From an uncultured Oscillospiraceae bacterium (lineage in GTDB: Bacteria > Bacillota > Clostridia > Oscillospirales > Oscillospiraceae), in assembly GCA_910588135.1 (NCBI GenBank), contig CAJUOT010000006.1, forward strand, positions 17,295-81,294: DNA of 64,000 bases. Reading direction: 5' to 3'. Shown here in pieces: positions 56,392 to 64,000 of this stretch (positions are counted from its first letter, which is position 1; each line of letters starts with the position of its first letter). Both the position numbers and the translations under genes were made by a program. The notes beneath the pieces are model-generated. The model was not told the DNA's origin. It saw only the letters and a program-made list of their open reading frames with translations, and made no database searches.

Positions 56392-56667
56392 TCATACCTC
56401 CAGTTGATCTCGGAACGCGGCCAGCGCCCTTCTCAATTCTCTGTCCGACAGGGCTTCCCCCTGCTTCAGCTTTTGAATGGCGGGGTGGTCAAATTCGGGC
56501 ATGGGCTCCACGTGGCGCGGCTTCTTTGCCTTTGGCCGAGCGATTTTTCGCCTTTTTCCGTCGGCCAGCAGCAGCAGCCCCTCCCGGTCCGAGCCCACTA
56601 CGCACAGCAGTCCGCCCTTGTCCCGTCCAGCGGCGGCCCGGACAATCTGACCAATGCGGTCAGTCAT
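56392..56667 (-). CDS. KOW-domain RNA-binding protein
   Basis: A 91-residue protein with an N-terminal KOW/L14e-like beta barrel ([20 protein letters not shown] near 5-24), a basic middle ([14 protein letters not shown] near 39-52) and a helical C-terminus. Proteins of this type are encoded between map and infA in many Clostridia and are thought to bind RNA or ribosomes; the exact role is unknown. Its start overlaps map by eight bases, and infA begins four bases after its stop. Confidence 0.88.
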   Translation of the reverse strand: MTDRIGQIVRAAAGRDKGGLLCVVGSDREGLLLLADGKRRKIARPKAKKPRHVEPMPEFDHPAIQKLKQGEALSDRELRRALAAFRDQLEV

Positions 56668-57433
56668 AGGCGCCGTCCTCGGTTACGGTGGTGATCTCGG
56701 GGCCATCCTCAGTGATGAGGATGGTGTTCTCGTAGTGGGCCGCCAGGGAGCCGTCCACCGTCACGGTGGTCCAGCCGTCCTTCAGCACCTTGACCTGCCA
56801 GTCTCCGGCGCACACCATGGGCTCCACCGCGATGGCCATGCCCGCCTGGAGGCGGGCGCCGTGGCCGGCGGGCCCGAAGTTGGGCACCTCAGGGGCCTCG
56901 TGGATCTTAGTCCCCACGCCGTGGCCCACAAAATCCCGAACCACAGAATATCCGTGCTTCTCCACATACTGCTGGATTGCGTGGGAGATGTCGGACACCC
57001 TCTGCCCCTTCTTGGCAAACTGGAAGCCCTCCCAGAAGCTCTGCCGCGTCACGTCGATGAGCCGCCGGGCCTCCGGGGTAATCTCCCCGCAGGGGTAGGT
57101 GGCGGCGCAGTCCCCGTGGAAGCCGTCGATACAGGCCCCCACGTCCACGCTGACGATATCCCCTTCCTTGAGGAGAATCTTCTTGGAGGGGATGCCGTGG
57201 ATGACCACCTCGTTCACCGAAATGCACGCCGAGCCCGCAAAGCCGTGGTAATTGAGGAAGGACGGCTGGGCCCCTTTGCTGCGGATGAATTTGCGCACCG
57301 CGTCGTCGATCTCCCTGGTGGTGACGCCGGGGCGGACCATCCGGCCGGCCAGCGCCCGGGCCTGGGCGGTGATCCGCCCGGCCCTGCGCATGGCCTCCTG
57401 CTCCCGCGGGGATTTCAGCGTAATCAGCTCCAT
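56660..57433 (-). CDS. map: Type I methionine aminopeptidase
   Basis: A 257-residue cytosolic metalloprotease removing N-terminal Met. The start MELITLKSPREQEAMRRAG at 57433 is four bases after adk. Metal ligands are in NYHGFAGSACISVNEVVIHG near 60-79, VDVGACIDGFHGD near 97-109, GHGVGTKIHEAPEVPNFG near 170-187, and the C-terminal Glu pair (MAIAVEPM and ENTILITEDGPE). All are intact. Standard place after secY-adk. Confidence 0.97.
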   Translation of the reverse strand: MELITLKSPREQEAMRRAGRITAQARALAGRMVRPGVTTREIDDAVRKFIRSKGAQPSFLNYHGFAGSACISVNEVVIHGIPSKKILLKEGDIVSVDVGACIDGFHGDCAATYPCGEITPEARRLIDVTRQSFWEGFQFAKKGQRVSDISHAIQQYVEKHGYSVVRDFVGHGVGTKIHEAPEVPNFGPAGHGARLQAGMAIAVEPMVCAGDWQVKVLKDGWTTVTVDGSLAAHYENTILITEDGPEITTVTEDGAYD

Positions 57434-57437
57434 AGCC

Positions 57438-58070
57438 TCAGATCCCCAGGATCTCACCAATGGCCCGGGTGGTGGCCTCAATATTGTTCTGGAAGGGCAC
57501 CACCTTCAGGACGCCCCGCTGGGCATAGAAGTCCTTGAGGGGTTCCGTCTGCTCGTGGTAGGTGGAAAGGCGGCTGAGCACCGTCTCCGGCCTGTCGTCC
57601 TCCCGGATGGTGAGGGCGCCGCCGCAGCTGTCGCACACGCCCTCCTTTTTCGGGGGGGCGGCCTCCACGTGGTAGGTGGCGCCGCACACCGGGCAGGAGC
57701 GCCGCCCGGTCATCCTCTGGAGGATTTCCTGGTCGGGCACCTCGATGTCCAGCACGTAGTCAAACTGGACGCCGGACTGCTCCAGGGCCTCCGCCTGGGC
57801 GATGGTACGGGGCACCCCGTCCAGGATATAGCCCTTCTGGCAGTCGGCCTCGGCCAGACGCTCGGCCACGATGCCGATGATGACCTCATCCGGCACCAGC
57901 TTTCCCGCGTCCATATAGCTTTTGGCCTGGAGGCCTACGGGCGTGCCGTTCTTCACGGCGGAGCGCAGGATGTTTCCTGTGGAAATGGTGGGCACGCCCA
58001 GCCGCTCGCTGAGGATGGCGGCCTGGGTCCCCTTACCGGCGCCGGGGGCGCCAAACATGATGAGCTTCAT
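57438..58070 (-). CDS. adk: Adenylate kinase, zinc-lid form
   Basis: A 210-residue enzyme interconverting ATP, ADP and AMP. P-loop [10 protein letters not shown] at 7-16, AMP-binding [12 protein letters not shown] at 28-39 and YILDGVPRT at 81-89 (Val where many have Phe). The LID holds a Cys4 zinc site, Cys126/Cys129 and Cys146/Cys149, typical of Gram-positive enzymes. It sits 19 bases after secY and four before map. Confidence 0.98.
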   Translation of the reverse strand: MKLIMFGAPGAGKGTQAAILSERLGVPTISTGNILRSAVKNGTPVGLQAKSYMDAGKLVPDEVIIGIVAERLAEADCQKGYILDGVPRTIAQAEALEQSGVQFDYVLDIEVPDQEILQRMTGRRSCPVCGATYHVEAAPPKKEGVCDSCGGALTIREDDRPETVLSRLSTYHEQTEPLKDFYAQRGVLKVVPFQNNIEATTRAIGEILGI

Positions 58071-58089
58071 AATAGCCTTACCCCTTTAC

Positions 58090-59436
58090 TCACTCAAGGA
58101 AGCCCTTGTAGTGGCGCATCATGAGCTGGGCCTCCAGGGCCTTCACCGTCTCCAGCGCCACGCCCACCACGATGATGACGGAGGTGCCGCCGATGGCCAG
58201 ACCCCGGCCGGCGCTGCTGCCGGCCAGCAGCATGATGTTGCCCACGATGGTGGGCAGCAGAGCCACCACGGCCAGATACAAGGCGCCGAACAGCGTGAGG
58301 CGGGACACCACCTTGCTGATGAAGTCGCTGGTGGGCTTGCCGGGCCGGAAGCCGGGCACGAACCCGCCGTTCTTCTTCAGGTTGTTGGCCACCTCAATGG
58401 GGTTGAACTGGACGGTGTTGTAGAAATAGCTGAACATGATGATCAGCAGGAAATACACAATGCCGTACACCCAGCCCCGGCTGTCGAAAATCTTCAGGAA
58501 GGTATACCAGCCGCTGCCCTTGGTCTGGGCGGATGGAACAAACATCCCGATGGTGGCGGGGATGGAGGCGATGGACTGGGCAAAGATGATGGGCAGCACG
58601 CCGGACATGGCCAGCTTCACCGGCAGGTGGCTGGACTGGCCGCCGTACATCTTCCGGCCCACCACCCGCTTGGCGTACTGCACGGGGATGCGCCGCTCGG
58701 CCCCGTCCATAAAGACGATGAAGGCCACCAGCAGCAGCATGCCGGCCAGGATGAGCAGGATAAACGCGGGATGAAGCACCATGGCGGTCTTGGGGTCGGC
58801 CTTGGCCATCCAGCCCCGCACACCGCTGATCACGCTGCCCACCATGCTGGGCCCGCGGGCCACGATGCCGGCGAACAGGATAATGGAAATGCCGTTGCCG
58901 ATGCCGAACTCCGTGATCTGCTCACCCAGCCACATCAGGAACGCGGAGCCTGCCACGAAGGCGGCAATGATGACAAACGCGGCCCAGATGTTATTGGTGG
59001 ACAGGAAGCTGGTGCCGTTGGAGCCCACCCGGAGCATGGTGTAAAAGCCGAAGGCCTGGATCAGGGCGATGCCCACGGTGGCGTACCGGGTGATGGCGGC
59101 AAGCTTCTTCTTGCCCTCCTCGCCGCCCTCCTTCTGGAGGCGCTCCAGGGCGGGTATGGCGATGGTCAGCAGCTGGATGATGATGGAGCTGTTGATATAG
59201 GGCTGGATGGACAGGGCAAACACGGTGCCCTGGGCGAAGGCGTCGCCGCTCATCACGTTGAGCAGGCCGAAGATGCTGGCCGACTGGGCCTGCATATAGG
59301 TGCTGAGCATATCCACGTTGATGAAGGGCACCGGGATGGCGGAGCCCAGGCGGAAGATGAGCAGCGCAAACACCGTGAACAGCAGCTTGCCCCGCAGCTC
59401 CGGCACCTTCCACGCGTTGCGTACGGTTTGGATCAT
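58090..59436 (-). CDS. secY: Protein translocase subunit SecY
   Basis: A 448-residue, ten-helix channel of the Sec translocon. IPVPFINVDML near 36-46 is the plug region, SIQPYINSSIIIQLL near 76-90 is the second helix and signature, and RIPVQYAKRVVGRKMYGGQS near 228-247 the SecA/ribosome-contact loop. The ATG lies one base after the rplO stop, so its ribosome-binding site is inside rplO. All exported SLH proteins of the window depend on it. Confidence 0.98.
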   Translation of the reverse strand: MIQTVRNAWKVPELRGKLLFTVFALLIFRLGSAIPVPFINVDMLSTYMQAQSASIFGLLNVMSGDAFAQGTVFALSIQPYINSSIIIQLLTIAIPALERLQKEGGEEGKKKLAAITRYATVGIALIQAFGFYTMLRVGSNGTSFLSTNNIWAAFVIIAAFVAGSAFLMWLGEQITEFGIGNGISIILFAGIVARGPSMVGSVISGVRGWMAKADPKTAMVLHPAFILLILAGMLLLVAFIVFMDGAERRIPVQYAKRVVGRKMYGGQSSHLPVKLAMSGVLPIIFAQSIASIPATIGMFVPSAQTKGSGWYTFLKIFDSRGWVYGIVYFLLIIMFSYFYNTVQFNPIEVANNLKKNGGFVPGFRPGKPTSDFISKVVSRLTLFGALYLAVVALLPTIVGNIMLLAGSSAGRGLAIGGTSVIIVVGVALETVKALEAQLMMRHYKGFLE

Positions 59437-59437
59437 G

Positions 59438-59878
59438 TCAGATCACCTCCGCCGTGCCGCCCGCCTTTTCAATCTTCTCCTTCGCGGAAGCGGAGAAAGC
59501 GGAGGCCCGGACGGTGAGCTTTTTGGTGAGCTCGCCGTTGCCCAGGATCTTGACGCCGTACTCACACTTGGAAATGATACCCTTTTCCAGCAGGTCGCAA
59601 ACATTGACCACCGCGCCGTCCTCAAACTTGTTCAGGGCGGACACGTTGATGGCCTCCAGCCGCTTGGCGAAGATGTTGTGGAAGCCCCGCTTGGGCAGGC
59701 GGCGGGCCAGAGGCATCTGGCCGCCCTCAAACCCGATGCGGACGCCGCCGCCGGAACGGGCCCACTGGCCCTTGTGGCCGCGGCCGGCGGTCTTGCCGTT
59801 GCCGGTGCCGGGGCCGCGTCCCTTGCGCTTGCCCACCTGGGTGGAGCCGGGGGCGGGAGACAGTTCATGCAGATTCAT
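59438..59878 (-). CDS. rplO: Ribosomal protein L15
   Basis: A 146-residue 50S protein. [20 protein letters not shown] and [23 protein letters not shown] residues near 50-68 are diagnostic. The ATG at 59878 has GGAGG 9 bases before it; an in-frame ATG three codons earlier is too near that site. The secY start follows immediately. Confidence 0.97.
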   Translation of the reverse strand: MNLHELSPAPGSTQVGKRKGRGPGTGNGKTAGRGHKGQWARSGGGVRIGFEGGQMPLARRLPKRGFHNIFAKRLEAINVSALNKFEDGAVVNVCDLLEKGIISKCEYGVKILGNGELTKKLTVRASAFSASAKEKIEKAGGTAEVI

Positions 59879-59891
59879 GCTTGGCACCTCC

Positions 59892-60077
59892 TTAGGCGTT
59901 CTCGGTCACCTGGAGCAGGTAACCGATGTGGGCGATCTTGCCCCGGGTAGCCTCGTTGTCAGGCTGCACAGTGGTGTCGCCGATCTTGTGCAGGCCCAGG
60001 GCCTCGGCGGTGGCCTTGTGCTTGGCCAGACGGCCGTTCAGGCTCTTGACGAGCTTGATGTTGATGGTTTTAGCCAT
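59892..60077 (-). CDS. rpmD: Ribosomal protein L30
   Basis: A 61-residue 50S protein opening [20 protein letters not shown], with [18 protein letters not shown] in the middle. The ATG at 60077 follows AAGGAGG; the longer frame upstream is shadow of rpsE. It lies 14 bases after rpsE and 13 before rplO. Confidence 0.97.
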   Translation of the reverse strand: MAKTINIKLVKSLNGRLAKHKATAEALGLHKIGDTTVQPDNEATRGKIAHIGYLLQVTENA

Positions 60078-60091
60078 TGTCTTGAGCCTCC

Positions 60092-60592
60092 TTAACCTAA
60101 GATCTCTTCCACGCTCTTGCCGCGGATGCGTGCGACTTCGGCGGGGCTGCGCAGGGACTTGAGCCCCTCCATGGTGGCGGCCACCACGTTCTGGGGGTTG
60201 TTGGTGCGCAGGCACTTGGCGCGGATATCGGCCACGCCGGCGGCCTCCATCACCGCGCGCACGGGGCCGCCGGCGATGATGCCGGTGCCCTTGGACGCGG
60301 GCTTGAGGAGGACGCGGCCGGCGCCGAACTCACCGATGACCTCGTGGGGGATGGTGGTGCCGGACAGGGTGACGTTCACCATGTTCTTCTTGGCGTCCTC
60401 GATGCCCTTGCGGATGGCCTCGGCCACTTCGGCGGCCTTGCCCAGGCCATAGCCCACGCGGCCCTTCTCGTCGCCGACCACCATTAGAGCGGAGAACTTG
60501 GCCACGCGGCCGCCCTTGACGGTCTTGGAGACCCGGTTCAGGTACACCAGCTTCTCCACGAATTCCTTGGGTTCTCTTTCAAAACGAGCCAT
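60092..60592 (-). CDS. rpsE: Ribosomal protein S5
   Basis: A 166-residue 30S protein needed for decoding accuracy. [20 protein letters not shown] near 16-35 (the double-stranded RNA-binding part), [20 protein letters not shown] near 47-66 and the SVEEILG end are diagnostic. Spacing to rplR is 17 bases. Confidence 0.98.
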   Translation of the reverse strand: MARFEREPKEFVEKLVYLNRVSKTVKGGRVAKFSALMVVGDEKGRVGYGLGKAAEVAEAIRKGIEDAKKNMVNVTLSGTTIPHEVIGEFGAGRVLLKPASKGTGIIAGGPVRAVMEAAGVADIRAKCLRTNNPQNVVAATMEGLKSLRSPAEVARIRGKSVEEILG

Positions 60593-60609
60593 TCTTTTTT
60601 CCTCCTCCC

Positions 60610-60969
60610 TTAGAACTGCAGGCCGCCCTCGCGGGCGCCCTCGGCCAGGGCCTTCACGCGGCCGTGGTACAGGTAGCCGCCGCGGTCGAACACAACGGCC
60701 TCAATGCCCTTATCCTTGGCGCGCTGGGCGACGGCCTCGCCCACCTTCCTGGCGGCCTCGCAGTTGCTGCCGGGGCCTTCGAAGCCCTTCTCCTGGGAAG
60801 AGGCGGACACCAGGGTGACGCCCTTGGTGTCGTCGATGATCTGGGCGTAGATGTTGGTCTCGCTGCGGAACACGTTCAGGCGGGGACGCTCGGGGGTGCC
60901 GGACACCTTGCCGCGAACGCGCTTGTGGCGGTGCAGGCGCTGAGCCTTGGTATTGGGACGGTTAATCAT
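60610..60969 (-). CDS. rplR: Ribosomal protein L18
   Basis: A 119-residue 5S rRNA-binding protein. [20 protein letters not shown] near 10-29 and the [20 protein letters not shown] stretch near the end are diagnostic. I chose the ATG at 60969 (MINRPNT) because the earlier GTG three codons upstream overlaps the AAGGAGG site. Confidence 0.96.
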   Translation of the reverse strand: MINRPNTKAQRLHRHKRVRGKVSGTPERPRLNVFRSETNIYAQIIDDTKGVTLVSASSQEKGFEGPGSNCEAARKVGEAVAQRAKDKGIEAVVFDRGGYLYHGRVKALAEGAREGGLQF

Positions 60970-60987
60970 AATCGGCACACCTCCTTA

Positions 60988-61533
60988 TTATTTCTTGACG
61001 CCGGTCTTGCCCACCTTGCGGCGGATGACCTCGTCAGAGTATTTGATGCCCTTGCCCTTATAGGGCTCGGGGGGACGCTTCTCCCGGACCTCGGCGGCGA
61101 ACTGGCCCACCAGCTGCTTGTCGGAGCCGGAGATGACGATCTGGTTCGCGGACGGGGTCTCAATGGTGATGCCCTCGGGGGCCTCCATGACGACCTGGTG
61201 GGAATAGCCCAGGTTCATCACCAGCTTGCCGCCCTCCATGGTGACGCGGTAGCCCACGCCGTTCACGTCCAGGGTCTTTTTGAAGCCGTCGGTGACGCCC
61301 ACCACCATGTTGTGCAGCAGGGTGCGGGTCAGGCCGTGGAGGGAGCGGTTCTCCTTCAGGTCGTTGGGGCGGGTGACGTGCAGCTCGGCCCCCTCCTGCT
61401 TGATGGTCATGGCGGGGTGCAGCTGCTGGGTGAGGGTGCCCTTGGGGCCCTTCACGGTGACAACATTGTTGTCCTCAATTTTGATCTCCACGCCGGCGGG
61501 GACGGCGATAGGAGCTCTGCCAATTCTAGACAT
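60988..61533 (-). CDS. rplF: Ribosomal protein L6
   Basis: A 181-residue 50S protein with two similar alpha/beta halves. [20 protein letters not shown] at the start and [20 protein letters not shown] near 153-172 are diagnostic. It is 14 bases after rpsH. Confidence 0.98.
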   Translation of the reverse strand: MSRIGRAPIAVPAGVEIKIEDNNVVTVKGPKGTLTQQLHPAMTIKQEGAELHVTRPNDLKENRSLHGLTRTLLHNMVVGVTDGFKKTLDVNGVGYRVTMEGGKLVMNLGYSHQVVMEAPEGITIETPSANQIVISGSDKQLVGQFAAEVREKRPPEPYKGKGIKYSDEVIRRKVGKTGVKK

Positions 61534-61547
61534 TCCTATAACCCTCC

Positions 61548-61949
61548 TTACCAGACAAATGCCAGGACTTCGCCGCCGACATGGGCCTCGCGGGCCTTCT
61601 TGTCGGTCATGACGCCCTTGGACGTGGAGACGATGGCAATGCCCAGGCCGCGCAGCACCCGGGGCAGCTCGTCCGCGCCGGCATACACGCGCAGGCCGGG
61701 CTTGGACACCCGGCGCAGGCCGCTGATGGCCTTCTCCTTGCCGGGCTGGACGTACTTGAGGGTGATGCGGATGACGCCCTGGGTTCCATCGTTGATGGTC
61801 TGGAAGTTCTTGATATAGCCCTCGTCCAGCAGGATCTGGGCAATGGCCTTCTTCATGTTGGAAGCAGGAACATCCACGGTGTCATGCTTGGCGTTGCTCG
61901 CGTTGCGGATGCGGGTGAGCATATCCGCAATGGGGTCGGTGATTTGCAT
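61548..61949 (-). CDS. rpsH: Ribosomal protein S8
   Basis: A 133-residue 30S assembly protein that in E. coli also represses the spc operon by binding its mRNA at rpl[21 protein letters not shown] at the start and the [20 protein letters not shown] stretch near the end are diagnostic. A 340-base spacer separates it from rpsN, unusual here. Confidence 0.98.
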   Translation of the reverse strand: MQITDPIADMLTRIRNASNAKHDTVDVPASNMKKAIAQILLDEGYIKNFQTINDGTQGVIRITLKYVQPGKEKAISGLRRVSKPGLRVYAGADELPRVLRGLGIAIVSTSKGVMTDKKAREAHVGGEVLAFVW

Positions 61950-62289
61950 GAGACTTTACCTCCTATTAAGATTACCGGAAGTGTCGCGCGTTGCCGCAGC
62001 GTCCGTTCAGCTCCGTTCCCGCCCTGCGGCGAAAACTTCGTTCGCTCTCTTGCTCCTCTGCTCCAAAATGAACCCGCTTCGCTGGGCTTCGTTTTGGATT
62101 GGGAGCAATTCGGCTCCGCGCTTCTCTCTCGGTTCAACCGGAAAGGTATCGAGGGTTAGGCATCGTCCCCCGACCTGTTGTCCGGCTTTTCCCTCGCTGG
62201 GGGTCTCTTAATGCGACACTTTTTGCGGTGTCTTATAACAGGCCCATAGGCGGGAGCAAGCTCCCGCCTTTGGGCTAGTTACCATGAAC
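61950..62289. repeat. 340-base spacer between rpsN and rpsH made of foldback repeats
   Basis: There is no credible gene. The sequences AAGTGTCGC (61979-61987) and GCGACACTT (62213-62221) are inverted copies bounding about 243 bp, like the ends of a small non-autonomous element. Inside is the hairpin CCAAAATGAA/TTCGTTTTGG (62063-62097) with the tip CCCGCTTCGCTGGG, shared with 56027-56061. To the right of the bounded segment lies AGGCGGGAG/CTCCCGCCT at 62249-62270. The ribosome-binding site of rpsH is just inside the left edge. Confidence 0.75.
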
Positions 62290-62475
62290 TTACCAGGAGG
62301 CTTTCTTAACCCCCGGAATTTCGCCCTTGTACGCCAGCTCCCGGAAGCAGATACGGCAGATGCCGTAGTTACGCAGGTAGGCGTGGGGGCGGCCGCAGAT
62401 CTTGCAGCGGTTGTAGCGGCGGCTGGAGAACTTGGGCTCAGCCTGCTGCTTGTTAATCATGGATTTCTTGGCCAT
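62290..62475 (-). CDS. rpsN: Ribosomal protein S14, zinc-binding type Z
   Basis: A 61-residue short S14. Two CxxC pairs, CKIC near 24-27 and CRIC near 40-43, bind zinc, as in the Firmicutes housekeeping form. The sequence ends [16 protein letters not shown]. It is 19 bases after rplE, then followed by the large repeat-filled spacer. Confidence 0.98.
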   Translation of the reverse strand: MAKKSMINKQQAEPKFSSRRYNRCKICGRPHAYLRNYGICRICFRELAYKGEIPGVKKASW

Positions 62476-62494
62476 AGCTTGTTCCCTCCCTCTC

Positions 62495-63055
62495 TCAGCC
62501 GTTGTTGGTGAACGGGGCGCCCAGCAGCGTCAACAGCTCCTTGGCCTCCTCGTCGGTCTTGGCGGTGGTGCAGATGACCACGTCCATGCCCCGGATCTTG
62601 TCAATCTTGTCGTACTCAATCTCGGGGAAGATCAGCTGCTCCTTCAGGCCCAGGGCGTAGTTGCCCCGGCCGTCGAAGGCGTTGGGGTTGATGCCCCGGA
62701 AGTCGCGCACGCGGGGCAGGGCCACGTTGAACAGCCGGTCCATGAACTCCCACATCTTGTCCTGGCGCAGGGTGACCTTGGCGCCGATGGGCATATCCTT
62801 GCGGATCTTGAAGTTGGCGATAGGCTTCTTGGTCTTGGTGATGATGGGCTTCTGGCCGGTGATGGCGGTCAGGTCGGCCACCACGCTGTCCAGCACCTTG
62901 GCGTTGTCCTTGGCCTCGCCGCAGCCGCAGTTGACCACGATCTTGGCCACGCGGGGAATCTCCATGGTGGACTTGTAGCCGAACTTCTGCATGAGGGCGG
63001 GAGCCACGTCGGCGGCGTACTTCGCCTTCAGGTTAGGCACTTTTTTCTCAGCCAT
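62495..63055 (-). CDS. rplE: Ribosomal protein L5
   Basis: A 186-residue 50S protein binding 5S rRNA and the P-site t[23 protein letters not shown] near 34-53, [20 protein letters not shown] near 82-101 and [22 protein letters not shown] residues near the end are diagnostic. Confidence 0.98.
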   Translation of the reverse strand: MAEKKVPNLKAKYAADVAPALMQKFGYKSTMEIPRVAKIVVNCGCGEAKDNAKVLDSVVADLTAITGQKPIITKTKKPIANFKIRKDMPIGAKVTLRQDKMWEFMDRLFNVALPRVRDFRGINPNAFDGRGNYALGLKEQLIFPEIEYDKIDKIRGMDVVICTTAKTDEEAKELLTLLGAPFTNNG

Positions 63056-63076
63056 TGTCTATGCTCCTCCCCTCTC

Positions 63077-63388
63077 TCAAATTTCGGCGCCGCAGTGCTT
63101 GCACACGCGGACCTTCTTGCCGCCCTCCACCTTGTAGGCGGGGCGGGTGGGCTTGCTGCACTTGGGGCACACGGTCATCACCTTGCAGGCGTAGATGGGG
63201 GTCTCCTTGGAGATGATGCCGCCCTCCTGGCCCTGCTGGCGGGGCTTCTGGTGCTTGGAGGCCACGTTGACCTTCTCCACCACCACCTTGCCGCCCTTGG
63301 GGTCCACGGACAGGACCTTGCCCTGCTTGCCCTTGTCCTTGCCGGACAGGACGACCACGGTGTCGTTCTTCTTCACGTTCATACTCAT
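63077..63388 (-). CDS. rplX: Ribosomal protein L24 with C-terminal zinc ribbon
   Basis: A 103-residue 50S assembly initiator. A KOW motif ([20 protein letters not shown] near 11-30) and [20 protein letters not shown] near 41-60 are typical. The C-terminus adds two CxxC pairs, CPKC near 74 and CKHC near 96, a probable zinc ribbon seen in several clostridial L24 proteins but not in E. coli. A second ATG two codons in is an alternative start. Confidence 0.96.
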   Translation of the reverse strand: MSMNVKKNDTVVVLSGKDKGKQGKVLSVDPKGGKVVVEKVNVASKHQKPRQQGQEGGIISKETPIYACKVMTVCPKCSKPTRPAYKVEGGKKVRVCKHCGAEI

Positions 63389-63402
63389 ACCTCGCTCCCC
63401 CC

Positions 63403-63771
63403 TTACAGCACTTCGGGAGCCAGAGACAGGATCTTCATGTAATCCTTGTCGCGCAGCTCACGGGCCACCGGGCCAAAGATGCGGGTGCCCCGGGGGTTCT
63501 TGTCCTCGCGGATGAGGACGGCGGCGTTGTCGTCGAACCGGACGTAGCTGCCGTCGGCGCGGCGCACGCCCCGGGCGGAGCGGACGATGACGGCCTTGAC
63601 CACCTCGCCCTTCTTCACCTGGCCGCCGGGGGCGGCTTTCCGGACGGAGGCCACCACCACGTCGCCGATGTTGCCAAACTTGCGCCGGGACCCGCCCAGC
63701 ACCCGGATGGTCTTGATCTCTTTGGCGCCGGTATTATCGGCCACCTTCAGATAGCTTTCTTCTTGGATCAT
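63403..63771 (-). CDS. rplN: Ribosomal protein L14
   Basis: A 122-residue 50S protein at the subunit interface. [20 protein letters not shown] at the start and [20 protein letters not shown] near 97-116 are diagnostic. It lies 14 bases after rpsQ, 14 before rplX. Confidence 0.98.
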   Translation of the reverse strand: MIQEESYLKVADNTGAKEIKTIRVLGGSRRKFGNIGDVVVASVRKAAPGGQVKKGEVVKAVIVRSARGVRRADGSYVRFDDNAAVLIREDKNPRGTRIFGPVARELRDKDYMKILSLAPEVL

Positions 63772-63785
63772 ACTGGCACCTCCTT

Positions 63786-64000
63786 TTACTTCGCCTTCTC
63801 GATGATCTCAACCACGCGCCAGCGCTTGTCCTTGGACAGGGGGCGGGTCTCCATCACGCGCACGCGGTCGCCCACGCCGCACTGGTTGTTCTCGTCATGG
63901 GCCTTCAGCTTGTAGGTCCGCTTCACGATCTTCTTGTACAGAGGGTGGGCCACGCGGTCGGCGATGGCGACCACAACGGTCTTGTCCATCTTGTCCGAAA
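63786..64000 (-). CDS. rpsQ: Ribosomal protein S17, 5' end outside the window
   Basis: The last 71 codons of S17 are present. The frame continues past the ATG at 63989 to the window edge, reading SDK before [12 protein letters not shown], as in complete S17 proteins (about 85 residues), so the true start lies beyond position 64000. [20 protein letters not shown] and [19 protein letters not shown] are diagnostic. It opens the part of the spc operon seen here. Confidence 0.96.
   Translation of the reverse strand, partial: SDKMDKTVVVAIADRVAHPLYKKIVKRTYKLKAHDENNQCGVGDRVRVMETRPLSKDKRWRVVEIIEKAK

Overview
The window is a GC-rich piece of chromosome from a Gram-positive, S-layer-bearing anaerobe of the class Clostridia. 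An Oscillospiraceae-type gut bacterium (Flavonifractor/Lawsonibacter/Oscillibacter relatives) is the best guess. The reasons are the complete Firmicutes-type spc/alpha ribosomal operon with adk, map and a KOW protein between secY and infA, a zinc-type S14, a SpoVB-like flippase, several SLH proteins, ComEC/HolA, RNase M5, a yybP-ykoY manganese riboswitch and a lysine riboswitch. One perfect and one 15/16 ParB site (parS), together with the ribosomal operon, suggest an origin-proximal position. I see no rRNA or tRNA gene and no CRISPR array.

Layout. 1-6.5 kb (+): purine nucleoside phosphorylase and an MTA/SAH deaminase, a lipid-flippase-like protein, MazG, HU, RqcP-like S4 protein, then a DUF4430 protein with an ECF transporter S component. 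6.9-8.6 kb: secreted WG-repeat/SLH protein. 8.6-14.6 kb (-): a cobalamin-dependent methionine block in which methionine synthase core, its reactivation domain and a homocysteine methyltransferase/MTHFR fusion are separate, overlapping genes, preceded by an ATP-grasp gene. 14.7-20.8 kb (+): BioY under a BirA-type operator, a PMT-family mannosyltransferase, a PHP phosphatase, RpiB and another SLH protein. 20.8-24.9 kb (-): RNase M5-like, HolA and ComEC in overlapping order. 25-30.4 kb (+): HAD phosphatase, ferritin-like protein, PcrA helicase, a small membrane protein and a TetR regulator. 30.5-34.8 kb (-): ABC exporter whose permease carries a very long coiled-coil insert. 35-40.2 kb (+): riboswitch-controlled MntP, RecJ, RelA/SpoT.

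40.5-46.1 kb (+) looks like a cell-wall island: a D-aspartate-ligase-like ATP-grasp enzyme, an aspartate/glutamate racemase, a divergent Mur ligase lacking the DNPR signature, a membrane-anchored XRE regulator, and a normal meso-DAP-type MurE. Directly behind MurE (46.13-46.44 kb) lies a compact convergent pair: a plus-strand promoter feeding a 28-codon ORF behind a hairpin-sequestered ribosome-binding site, and a minus-strand near-consensus promoter making a short RNA complementary to the ORF's 3' end. This is the architecture of a type I toxin-antitoxin module and is the best candidate for an undescribed system here. A phage-tail-like small protein and the main S-layer protein follow.

50.6-52.6 kb (-): an NhaC-family transporter behind a lysine riboswitch, so probably a lysine carrier. 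52.7-64 kb (-): the spc-alpha operon from rpsQ (cut by the window edge) to rplQ. Its spacers contain foldback repeats, including two hairpins with identical tips and covarying stems, and a five-hairpin element that recurs at 17.9 kb. Many other ORFs in this GC-rich DNA are mirror images of real genes and were left out.
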